DNA from: Burkholderiales bacterium
GTDB lineage: Bacteria > Pseudomonadota > Gammaproteobacteria > Burkholderiales > Burkholderiaceae_C
Direction: 5' to 3'
DNA: 41,025 nt
NCBI GenBank assembly: GCA_016191995.1
Contig: JACPVA010000080.1
Location: 1 to 41,025, forward strand
The notes under the pieces are model-generated. The model was not told where the DNA came from. It did not search any database and worked only from the letters and a program-made list of their open reading frames with translations. The position numbers and the translations under genes are program-made. This document shows, in pieces, positions 1 through 7,434 of the stretch. The first letter of the stretch is position 1, and each line of letters opens with the position of its first letter.

Positions 1-330
1 CCCACTCCATGCCCGGGGACAGTGCCCCGGGCGCTCGCCAGGCACAAACAGTCCGCAGGACTGTTTGTGTCCGGGCTCGCTCCCCCGGGCCGGGCTGCGC
101 CCGCCCCTCCTCCTTTACTTCCGTGGGAGGGTGCCCGCCGACCTTGGCCTGCCGCCGCCCCGGTATTCGACCGTCGAAAACCAACACGGTGGCCTGCCGA
201 GGGCGGCGGGTGCCCTTGACCGTAAGTAGAGGAGGAGCCAGCGGCCGAAGGCCGGTGGCGGGGGACATGGAGGGCAAGGGCACCCGCCGTCCTCGGCTCG
301 CGCGGTCGTGGCACGTCAGACCAGAGAGGG
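1..330. repeat. Hairpin-rich intergenic repeat cluster, left end cut by window
   Basis: No convincing gene lies before 466. The stretch is packed with inverted repeats. At 11-32 an 8-bp perfect stem (GCCCGGGG/CCCCGGGC) encloses 6 bases. At 43-69 a perfect 12-bp stem (CACAAACAGTCC/GGACTGTTTGTG) encloses only GCA. Three copies of a 20-29 base motif occur at 129-148 (+), 196-218 (-) and 269-297 (+). The 269-297 copy matches 14832-14860 with one mismatch in 29 bases, and weaker similarity continues to about 327. The 129-148 copy matches the reverse complement of 14756-14775 with one mismatch in 20. This is therefore a dispersed, REP-like or terminal-inverted-repeat element. Its left boundary is outside the window. 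Confidence 0.65.
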
Positions 331-465
331 CGACGGTGTGAGTGGCGGCAACGTGCCAAGCACCGCCATTCGAACGCAGGCATTCCTGATGCGTTCGAAC
401 GGCAATCTGCACGAGGCGGCGGCCGTACGCGGCAGGACCGCGCGACGGCGCCATACTCCGCCCCC

Positions 466-2169
466 ATGCTGATCGAAGCCCTGGGCAGCGTCCAGGATCT
501 CTCCCGCATCAACCAGATCGCCGGCGTGCTCGTGCGCCACGGCCTGGGCGACATGGTGCGCCGGCTCGGGCTGGCGGACATGCTCGCGCGCGCCGGGCAT
601 ATCCTCCGGCGCGAGCACGCAGCCGACCTCGCGCGGCTGCCGCCGCCGGTGCAGTTGCGGCTGGCGCTGCAGGAGCTGGGGCCGACCTTCGTCAAGCTCG
701 GCCAGGTGCTGGCCGGCCGCGCCGATCTGCTCGGCCCGGAGTGGACCGAGGAACTCTCGCGGCTGCACAGCCGCGTGCCCGGCGTGCCGCTGGAGCAGCT
801 TCGGCCGCAGCTGCGCGAGGACCTCGGCGGCGATCCCGAGCAGGTCTTCGCGCGCTTCGACCCCGAGCCGGTCGCCGCGGCGTCGATCGCCCAGGTGCAC
901 CGCGCGCGGCTGCACGACGGCAGCGAGGTCGCGGTCAAGGTGCGCCGGCCCGATATCGTCGATACCGTCGAGGCCGACCTGCGGCTGCTCGCGCGGCTGG
1001 CCGAATGGGCGCGCGTCAACGTGCCGGCGCTGGAGCCCTACCGCCCGCGCGAGCTGGTGCGCGAGTTCGCGCGCTCGCTGCGGCGCGAGCTCGACCTCGC
1101 GGTCGAATGCCGGCAGGCCGAGCGCGCGGCGGCCAACCTCTCGCCGCTGGGCCATGTGCACGTGCCGCGCGTGCACTGGGCGCACACCGGGCCGCGCGTC
1201 AACGTGCAGGACTGGGTCGACGGCATCGCCGGCGAGGACCTGGCCGCGGTCGACGCCGCCGGGCTGGACCGCGTCGAGCTGGCGCGCCGCGGCGCGCACG
1301 CAGTGCTGAAGATGATCGTCGAGGACGGCTTCTTCCACGCCGACCCGCACCCCGGCAACGTCTTCTACCTGCCGGGCAACGAGATCGCGTTCATCGACTT
1401 CGGCATGGTCGGGCGGCTGTCGCCGCGCCGGCGCGAGGAACTGCTGCGGCTGCTGCTGGGGCTGGTGCAGCGCCAGCCGCAGGCGGTCGCCGACGTGCTG
1501 CTCGACTGGACCGGCAACGCGCGCCACGTCGAGCTGGCGCAGTTGGAAGCCGAGATCACCGCCTTCGTCGACCAGTACCATGGCACGCCGCTGGCACAGC
1601 TGCAGCTCGGCGAGATGCTGGCGCAGGTCACCAGCGTGCTGCGCGAGCACGGGCTGGCGCTGCCGGCCGACCTGGCGCTGCTGATCAAGGCCTTCGTCTC
1701 GCTTGAAGCGATGGGGCGCGCGCTCGACCCCGGCTTCCACATGGCGGCCGAGGCGCTGCCGCTGCTGCGGTCGACGCTGCAGTCGCGCTACCGGCCGCGC
1801 GCGCTCGCCGGCCGCGTGACGCACGCGCTGCAACAGGCGCTGGCCACGGTCGAGCGCATGCCGCAGGACCTGCACCAGCTGATGCGGCGCGTCCGCCGCG
1901 GGCAGTTGCACGTCGGGATCGAGCTGGCGCACCTCAAGCGCGTCGGCGACCAGATCGACCGTGCCAGCACGCGACTGGCGATGGCGCTGGTGATCGCGGC
2001 GCTGATCATCGGCTCGTCGATCGTGATGACGGTCGGCGGCGGGCCGACGCTGTTCGGGCTGCCGGCCTTCGGCCTCATCGGCTGGGCCGGCGCGGTCGCC
2101 GGCGGGCTGTGGCTGGTGCGATCGATCCGGCGCGACCACCGCCAGCGCGACGACGACCCCTGGGGCTGA
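466..2169 (+). CDS. AarF/ABC1/UbiB-family atypical protein kinase
   Basis: 567 aa. This is an ABC1/UbiB-type protein-kinase-like protein, a family of ATP-binding membrane proteins tied to ubiquinone biosynthesis or lipid homeostasis. The family signatures are in order: KLGQ at residues 77-80, the Ala-rich nucleotide loop (AAASIAQVH) near 137-145, Lys158 in VAVKV, the catalytic loop HADPHPGN at 291-298 and the metal-binding DFG Asp311. Two hydrophobic helices near 505-528 and 534-555 give the expected C-terminal membrane anchor. The start lies just after a CATACT hexamer (452-457) and has no clear Shine-Dalgarno sequence. No ubi genes are nearby, so it may be a paralogue rather than the ubiquinone-operon ubiB; I leave the symbol blank. 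Confidence 0.9.
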   Translation: MLIEALGSVQDLSRINQIAGVLVRHGLGDMVRRLGLADMLARAGHILRREHAADLARLPPPVQLRLALQELGPTFVKLGQVLAGRADLLGPEWTEELSRLHSRVPGVPLEQLRPQLREDLGGDPEQVFARFDPEPVAAASIAQVHRARLHDGSEVAVKVRRPDIVDTVEADLRLLARLAEWARVNVPALEPYRPRELVREFARSLRRELDLAVECRQAERAAANLSPLGHVHVPRVHWAHTGPRVNVQDWVDGIAGEDLAAVDAAGLDRVELARRGAHAVLKMIVEDGFFHADPHPGNVFYLPGNEIAFIDFGMVGRLSPRRREELLRLLLGLVQRQPQAVADVLLDWTGNARHVELAQLEAEITAFVDQYHGTPLAQLQLGEMLAQVTSVLREHGLALPADLALLIKAFVSLEAMGRALDPGFHMAAEALPLLRSTLQSRYRPRALAGRVTHALQQALATVERMPQDLHQLMRRVRRGQLHVGIELAHLKRVGDQIDRASTRLAMALVIAALIIGSSIVMTVGGGPTLFGLPAFGLIGWAGAVAGGLWLVRSIRRDHRQRDDDPWG

Positions 2170-2285
2170 GGGGGTGTTCGGCCTGCAGGCCCGAGCCGGC
2201 GGACGGTCGACCGACACTGTTGGGCTGTCTCGCGCGTCCACAGATGCGGCGCCCCGCGCGAAGACGCTTGCACCCGCACACCCGG

Positions 2286-3173
2286 ATGAGCCCCGAGCCG
2301 ACCCCGTCGATGCCGCCGTCGAACGAACGCACGCACCCCGCCGCGGGTGGCGGCGAGAAGGCGATCGACTCCGTGGCCGCCGGGGCGCACAGCCCGAGCG
2401 CATTCGACATCCCGCTGAATCCGCTGCGCTTCGGCGACCCACTGCGCTGGATCGCCGCCGGCTGGCGCGACTTCAGGCGCTGCCCCGGCATCGGCCTGTT
2501 CTATGGCGCCTGCTTCGTCGCGATGGGCTGGGCGCTGCTGAAACTCTACGAGCAAGCGCCGGCCTACGTGCTGGCGCTGTCGGCGGGATTCCTGCTGATG
2601 GGGCCCTTCCTGTGCCTGGGGCTGTACCGCGCGAGCCAGCGGCTCGAGGAAGGGCGCCAGCCCGACCTCGGCGACTCGCTGCTGGCCTGGGATACGCGGA
2701 CCGGGCAGCTCGCGATCTTCGGCTTCGTGCTGCTGGTGCTGGAGATGCTGTGGGGGCGCGCTGCGATGGTCGTCTTCGCCGTCAGCTTCGACGGCATGCC
2801 CGACTTCCAGGGCTCGCTGCGCGCACTGCTGGACCCCGCCAACCTCGGCTTCATCGTCGCCTGGCTGGCGGTCGGCGCGATCTTCGCCGGGCTGATCTTC
2901 GCCGTCAGCGTGGTGTCGATGCCGATGATCCTGCACCGCCAGACCGACGCCATCAGCGCCGGGCTGACCAGCCTGCGGCTGGTGCTGACGCAGACCGGCG
3001 TCATGCTGGGGTGGGCGCTGCTGATCGTGGTCGTCGTCGGCCTGGCGATGCTGCCCTGGTTCCTCGGGCTTCTGGTGGCCGGGCCGGTGATCGGCCATGC
3101 GTCGTGGCATGCCTACCGCGCGGCGGTGGGCGAGTCCGGGGCCGCGCCGGCCGCAGATCCGGCGGCATCGTGA
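2286..3173 (+). CDS. DUF2189 family integral membrane protein
   Basis: 295 aa from the ATG at 2286. An in-frame upstream start at 2109 would overlap the kinase gene and add a low-complexity, non-family N-terminus, so I reject it. After about 45 polar residues the protein has roughly six hydrophobic segments. It shows the family's layout: a PLRFGDPLRWIAAGWRDF entry segment, a paired Gly-rich hairpin (GFLLMGPFLCLGLYRASQ) and the MPMILHRQTDA segment near residue 215. DUF2189 proteins are common in Proteobacteria and sometimes sit with cytochrome oxidase genes, but the function is unknown. It lies 116 bases after the kinase gene, in the same direction. Confidence 0.8.
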   Translation: MSPEPTPSMPPSNERTHPAAGGGEKAIDSVAAGAHSPSAFDIPLNPLRFGDPLRWIAAGWRDFRRCPGIGLFYGACFVAMGWALLKLYEQAPAYVLALSAGFLLMGPFLCLGLYRASQRLEEGRQPDLGDSLLAWDTRTGQLAIFGFVLLVLEMLWGRAAMVVFAVSFDGMPDFQGSLRALLDPANLGFIVAWLAVGAIFAGLIFAVSVVSMPMILHRQTDAISAGLTSLRLVLTQTGVMLGWALLIVVVVGLAMLPWFLGLLVAGPVIGHASWHAYRAAVGESGAAPAADPAAS

Positions 3174-3235
3174 CGCGGCGCACGCCGGCGACCTCGGGCA
3201 CGAAAATCCGCTGGCGTCGGCGCGCTTTGCGGGCC

Positions 3236-3241
3236 TAGAAT
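3236..3241 (+). promoter_or_regulatory. -10 element of the 6S RNA gene
   Basis: TAGAAT preceded by C, giving CTAGAAT. It sits 6 bases before G3248, which begins the closing stem of the 6S RNA. No good -35 hexamer is visible. The same heptamer precedes rpsU, dctQ and dctP. Confidence 0.55.
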
Positions 3242-3247
3242 GGCCTC

Positions 3248-3430
3248 GTCCGTCGCGTCGTCGCGGGTCTATATTTCCTCGAGCCGATGCTCGACGAGCT
3301 AGGGCTTGGAAGATCGCGAGGCTGGTGTGATCGTCTCGCGTCAGATGAACCCGACGCCTTGCTGACCTCGCCCACCTGAACTTCCGCACCAGGGTTCGGG
3401 AATGCGGCCCGCGGTGCGCGGCGGACACCC
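3248..3430 (+). ncRNA. ssrS: 6S RNA
   Basis: About 183 nt, the global RNA regulator that binds sigma-70 RNA polymerase by mimicking an open promoter. The 5' segment 3248-3257 (GTCCGTCGCG) pairs with 3417-3426 (CGCGGCGGAC), making the terminal stem. The 3' half contains the conserved series CACCTGAAC, AGGGTTCGGGAAT, CGGCC and GCGGTGCGCGGCGG, which lines up with the E. coli 6S segment around CACCUUGAACCAAGGGUUC. The 5' half has CCTCGAGCCGATGCTC, like the E. coli CCUGAGCCGAU. The length is right, a -10 hexamer lies directly upstream, and an EVE-domain gene follows, as in other proteobacterial 6S loci. Exact ends are estimates. Confidence 0.87.
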
Positions 3431-3517
3431 TCCCCCTCCCTTGCAACCGGCTCACCGCCCGCCCCGGGCGCATCGCGGCGTCGCGTGCGTCCTGACAAGC
3501 TGCGCCGCCTGCCCGCG

Positions 3518-4009
<492 letters not shown>

Positions 4010-4084
4010 ACCGACCCGATTCGCGACGCGTCGAAGGATGCCGCGAGGCGCCGAGCGGCGCGCCGGCAGCACGACCGCAGGCCG

Positions 4085-5107
4085 TCAGGCCGGATCGAAG
4101 CGGATGCTCGCCAGCGTGACGTGATTGCCGCCGCGCTGGCGCGCCTGCGCCAGCGCCTGCTCGCAGGCCTGCACCAGCTCGTCCTGCGTGTGTGCGGTAT
4201 GCGGGAAGCTCGCCACGCCCATCGTCACCGTGAAGCCGAGATCCTGCCCCTCGTGGACGACGATCTGCGTCGCGCATTGGCGGCGCAGCCCCTCCATGCG
4301 CGCATGCGCGGTCGCCAGCCCGACGCCGGACAGCAGCACCGCGAAGCGCCGCGCGTCGATCCGGCACGACGCGTCCATCGCGCGCGTGTTGCCGCGCAGC
4401 AGCCGCCCCAGCGCCTCGTGGATGCGCGCCGTCGCCGCGCTTCCGAGCGCCTGCACCGGCGGCGCCGGCGGGTCGATCTCGATCAGCACGAGCGCGAACT
4501 CGCGGTGCTCGCGCGTCGACAGGTCGACCTCGCGCCGCAACTGGTCGTCGAAGTGGCCGCGCGTATACAGGCCGGTGCCGGCATCGCGCAGCGCGTGCTC
4601 GTGCAGCTCGCGCCGCAGCGCCTCGTGCGCCTGCTGCAGCTGCTCGAGCTGTGCCAGCGCCTGGTGCAGCCGGGCATCGCGCTGGCGCTGCGGCCCCTGA
4701 TCGGCCCAGATCGCCAGCAGGCGGCGCGCGGTGCCGGGCGCGGGCGGCAGCGCCAGCCGCAGCACGGCGAAGTCGCTGCGCTGGCCGCCGACCTCGAGGC
4801 GGTGTTCGGCGGCGAGCAGCTCGCCGGGCGAGGCCAGCGCCATCTGGTCGGCCGCGCGCAGGCTCGCCGCCGCGCTGCCGCCGAACAGCTCGGCGTCGGT
4901 GCGGCCTGCCGCGCCGCCTTCGCGCAACCCCCACGCGGCCTCGAGCGCGGGATCGGCCCAGGCGTAGCGCCCGCTGTCGCCATCCTTGGCCACCAGCATC
5001 GCCCCGGCATGCGCGGCCAGCGCCGGCCAGGCGGCAGCCAGCGCCGTGCCGATCCAGCTCGGCGCGACATCGCGGCCATGGGTCACGGGATCGTCGACAT
5101 TCATCAT
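4085..5107 (-). CDS. Degenerate GGDEF-domain protein
   Basis: 340 aa from tandem ATGs at 5107/5104; neither has a good Shine-Dalgarno sequence, so the start is uncertain. Residues 1-150 look like a PAS-like sensor, followed by a Gln/Leu-rich coiled coil (about 155-190) and a GGDEF-type domain starting at DAGTGLYTRGHFD. The fold's landmarks are present: the EID strand, FAVLLSGV, FTVTMGVASFPH and a C-terminal A.QRGGNHV. The GG(D/E)EF signature itself is replaced by IDARRF and the substrate-binding Asn is not seen. It is probably not a diguanylate cyclase and may act as a sensor or a binding partner. It converges on the EVE gene across 75 bases with no clear terminator. Confidence 0.82.
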   Translation of the reverse strand: MMNVDDPVTHGRDVAPSWIGTALAAAWPALAAHAGAMLVAKDGDSGRYAWADPALEAAWGLREGGAAGRTDAELFGGSAAASLRAADQMALASPGELLAAEHRLEVGGQRSDFAVLRLALPPAPGTARRLLAIWADQGPQRQRDARLHQALAQLEQLQQAHEALRRELHEHALRDAGTGLYTRGHFDDQLRREVDLSTREHREFALVLIEIDPPAPPVQALGSAATARIHEALGRLLRGNTRAMDASCRIDARRFAVLLSGVGLATAHARMEGLRRQCATQIVVHEGQDLGFTVTMGVASFPHTAHTQDELVQACEQALAQARQRGGNHVTLASIRFDPA

Positions 5108-5438
5108 GGGCGGGCGGGTTTGGCGCAGGGCGGCCGATGCGGACGTGCAGCTGGGGAGGCTCGGCGCCGCTCCCGCAGCCGACGCCGGACAACCCGAGCA
5201 TATCTTCGGCCGCAAGGGCGCCGGGATCAAGCCGCGCAAGCAGGGGGTCGGCCACTTTCAGGCCCGTACCCCCTAGTTCGTCGGGGCTGGCAGATGCCGG
5301 ACAACGCCGATGCCTGCGACCGCGACACGCGGGACTGTGGCGGCGCAGGCACGGGCGCCAACCTCGCGCGCGGCGGTCGTTGCCGGCGTGCAGCCGTTGC
5401 GGCTAGAATTCGCGTTTTTCCGCGCCACGCCAGCCTAG
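5108..5438. other. Divergent intergenic region ahead of rpsU
   Basis: 331 bases between the GGDEF-like gene (-) and rpsU (+). Apart from the rpsU promoter at 5380-5409 I see no gene, repeat or RNA structure. A minus-strand reading continues open upstream of 5107 but has no conserved sequence. Confidence 0.5.
5380..5409 (+). promoter_or_regulatory. Sigma-70 promoter of rpsU
   Basis: TTGCCG (5380-5385), an 18-base spacer, then TAGAAT (5404-5409). Transcription should start near 5416, giving a leader of about 23 nt. That leader contains no Shine-Dalgarno-like purine run before the rpsU ATG. Confidence 0.65.
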
Positions 5439-5651
5439 ATGACCACGATCCGCGTCAAAGAGAACGAGCCCTTCGACGTCGCCCTGCGGCGCTTCAAGCG
5501 CACCATCGAGAAGACCGGCCTTCTGACCGAACTGCGCGCGCGCGAGTTCTACGAGAAGCCGACGTCCGAGCGCAAGCGCAAGCGCGCGGCGGCGGTCAAG
5601 CGGCACCACAAGCGGGTGCGCAGCATGCAGCTGCCCAAGAAGCTGTACTGA
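5439..5651 (+). CDS. rpsU: 30S ribosomal protein bS21
   Basis: 70 aa, the normal length for bS21, the small basic protein near the 3' end of 16S rRNA and the mRNA exit site of the 30S subunit. It has the family's N-terminal [20 protein letters not shown], the [17 protein letters not shown] motif and a basic C-terminus ending PKKLY. In many proteobacteria rpsU heads the rpsU-dnaG-rpoD operon; here it is followed by a hairpin terminator and the YqeY gene, with no dnaG or rpoD. The leader lacks a Shine-Dalgarno sequence. Confidence 0.98.
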   Translation: MTTIRVKENEPFDVALRRFKRTIEKTGLLTELRAREFYEKPTSERKRKRAAAVKRHHKRVRSMQLPKKLY

Positions 5652-5729
5652 GATCCCGCGCGGCCGGGCGGCCCGCGCCGCCGTCGGCCCCGCCCCGGTC
5701 CGGCGCAGCCCGGGCCACAGCATTCCCGC

Positions 5730-5760
5730 CGCCCGCACGGCTTGCCGCTGCGGGCGTTTT
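5730..5760 (+). terminator. Rho-independent terminator after rpsU
   Basis: An 8-bp stem CGCCCGCA (5730-5737) / TGCGGGCG (5749-5756) with an 11-base loop, followed by TTTT. It is placed to separate rpsU from yqeY or to attenuate read-through. Confidence 0.7.
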
Positions 5761-5811
5761 GCATGGCGACGCCGCTGCGCCGCATCGGCGCGGCGCAGGC
5801 TGGAGACGACG

Positions 5812-6279
5812 ATGCCCACCCGCACGCTCAAGGACCGCATCCAGGACGATATCAAGCAGGCGATGCGCGAGCGCGCCGCGGACCGCCTGCTCGCGCTGCG
5901 CGGGCTGATGGCCGCGGTCAAGCAGCGCGAGGTCGACGATCGCACGACGCTGGACGATGCCGGCGTCGTCGCGCTGATCGACAAGCTCGTCAAGCAGCGG
6001 CGCGACTCGATCGCCGCCTTCCGCCAGGGTGGGCGCGACGACCTCGTCGCCAAGGAGGAAGCCGAGGCGACGCTGCTGCAGGCCTACCTGCCCGAGCGGC
6101 TGTCGGCCGAGGTGCTGGCGGCCGAGGTGGCGGCGCTGCTGGCCGAACTCGGCGCCGCCGGCCCGTCTGACATGGGGCGGGCGATGGCCGCCGCGAAGGC
6201 GCGCTTCGCCGGCCGCGCCGAGATGGGCGCGGTGTCGGCCGCGGTCAAGGCGGCACTCGCGCGCAGCACGCCGCAGTGA
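5812..6279 (+). CDS. GatB/YqeY domain-containing protein
   Basis: 155 aa. This small helical protein family resembles the C-terminal tail domain of the GatB amidotransferase subunit and is often found beside rpsU; its function is unknown. Recognisable are LKDRIQDDIKQAMR at the start, the LRGLMAAVKQREVD helix, the KQRRDSIAAFRQGGRDDLVAKEEAE segment and AYLPERLS, followed by the tail helix bundle ending with DMGRAMAAAKARFAGRAEMG. A purine-rich TGGAGA sequence precedes the ATG. Its stop codon overlaps the next gene's GTG by 4 bases (GTGA), so the two are probably translationally coupled. Confidence 0.93.
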   Translation: MPTRTLKDRIQDDIKQAMRERAADRLLALRGLMAAVKQREVDDRTTLDDAGVVALIDKLVKQRRDSIAAFRQGGRDDLVAKEEAEATLLQAYLPERLSAEVLAAEVAALLAELGAAGPSDMGRAMAAAKARFAGRAEMGAVSAAVKAALARSTPQ

Positions 6280-6641
6280 TCGGCCCGACCGCGCTGCCGC
6301 TGCGCGAGATCGCGCCCGGCGTGCACGTCGCGCCGCAGCTCGACGCCGTGGCGATGGCCGAGGTGGCGCGCGCGGGCTTTCGCGCCGTCGTCAACAACCG
6401 GCCCGACTTCGAGCATGGGCCCGATCAACCGACGAACGCCTCGGTCGCGTCCGCCGCCGCTGCGGCGGGGCTGGCCTACCGCTTCTTCCCGGTCGACGGG
6501 CGCTGGCAGACGCCGCAGCAGGTCGAGGACTTCGCGCGCATGCTGCCCGAGCTGCCACGGCCGCTGCTGCTGTTCTGCCGCTCGGGGGCGCGCAGCGCGC
6601 GGCTGTTCGCCGCCGCCCAGGCGCTGATCGGTCGCCGCTGA
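6276..6641 (+). CDS. TIGR01244-type phosphatase/sulfurtransferase-like protein (DUF442)
   Basis: 121 aa from a GTG that overlaps the yqeY stop codon. It matches the family of small dual-specificity-phosphatase-like proteins called TIGR01244 or beta-lactamase-hydrolase-like, whose relatives are fused to sulfide-oxidising dioxygenases such as Blh. The N-terminal V.VAPQL and the VVNNRPDFE segment are typical. The catalytic P-loop is intact: CRSGARS (Cys..Arg) near residues 97-103. The substrate is not known; a role with persulfides is possible from the wider family but cannot be shown here. Confidence 0.85.
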   Translation: MIGPTALPLREIAPGVHVAPQLDAVAMAEVARAGFRAVVNNRPDFEHGPDQPTNASVASAAAAAGLAYRFFPVDGRWQTPQQVEDFARMLPELPRPLLLFCRSGARSARLFAAAQALIGRR

Positions 6642-6781
6642 ACGGGCGTCGGACGCAGCCGCGCCTCGAAAGGCGCAGAGCCGCCCCTTGCAGCCGCTGC
6701 GCGCCGGGGATGGCAGCACGAGCCACGGCCGGCGGGCACGCCGTAGGGACAAACCACGCCGCAGGTTCGGGCGCCGCTCCC

Positions 6782-6787
6782 TAGAAT
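6782..6787 (+). promoter_or_regulatory. -10 element ahead of dctQ
   Basis: TAGAAT, within the recurring heptamer CTAGAAT, 29 bases before the dctQ ATG. No clear -35 hexamer is visible. The gap from the preceding gene (175 bases) is consistent with an independent promoter. Confidence 0.45.
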
Positions 6788-6816
6788 CGGTCGCACCTCC
6801 CGGCCGGGCCCCGACG

Positions 6817-7434
6817 ATGGCATTCCTCCTCAAGTTCAGCCGGCTGATCGACTGGATCAGCAACGCCCTGGGCAAGCTCGTGATGTGGCTGGTGCTGGCC
6901 GCGGTGCTGATCAGCGCCGGCAACGCGATCATGCGCAAGGCGTTCAACATCGGGTCGAACGCCTACCTCGAGATCCAGTGGTACCTGTTCGCCGGCGTCT
7001 TCATGCTCGGCGCCGCCTACGTGCTGCTGCACAACGCGCATGTGCGGATCGACTTTATCGCCGCGCGGCTGGGCAAGCGCACGAATGCGCTCATCGACGC
7101 CATCGGCATCGTCGTCTTCCTGATCCCGCTGTGCGTGATCCTGATCGACCTGGCGTGGCCGTTCTTCATGCGCGCCTACGAGTCCGGCGAGATGAGCGAG
7201 AACGCCGGCGGGCTGATCCGCTGGCCGGTGATCCTGCTGATCCCGCTCGGCTTCGCCTTCCTGCTGCTGCAGGCGGTCTCCGAGCTGATCAAGCGCGTGG
7301 CCTTCCTGACCGGCGCGCTGCCCGAGCCCTTCAGCTACGGGCACGAGAAGAGCGCCGAGGAGCTGCTGATCGAGGAGAAGGAGGCGGCCGAGGCCGCCGC
7401 GGCGCGCGCGGGCGCACAGGGAGACGCGCGATGA
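6817..7434 (+). CDS. dctQ: TRAP transporter small permease (DctQ)
   Basis: 205 aa from the ATG at 6817; an earlier in-frame start at 6688 gives a non-family basic leader. This is the four-helix small membrane subunit of a sodium-driven TRAP transporter. Helices lie near residues 17-40, 50-72 (EIQWYLFAGVFMLGAAYVLL), 92-115 and 135-155. The motifs NAIMRK and HVRIDF are family-typical. The C-terminus is a charged Glu/Ala-rich tail. The stop overlaps the dctM ATG (ATGA), so the two permease subunits are made together. Confidence 0.95.
   Translation: MAFLLKFSRLIDWISNALGKLVMWLVLAAVLISAGNAIMRKAFNIGSNAYLEIQWYLFAGVFMLGAAYVLLHNAHVRIDFIAARLGKRTNALIDAIGIVVFLIPLCVILIDLAWPFFMRAYESGEMSENAGGLIRWPVILLIPLGFAFLLLQAVSELIKRVAFLTGALPEPFSYGHEKSAEELLIEEKEAAEAAAARAGAQGDAR

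Noticed and set aside
316-2442. A 708-codon open frame on the minus strand over the kinase gene
   Set aside because: Same GC effect; the plus-strand kinase has all catalytic motifs and this frame has none.
3361-3450. GGCGGACACCCTCC in the 6S region as another repeat copy
   Set aside because: Only about ten bases agree with the repeat core, and the 6S RNA 3' stem explains them.
6731-6746. GGCGGGCACGCC as another copy of the dispersed repeat
   Set aside because: Short match without the flanking CCT.GGC part; expected by chance at this GC.
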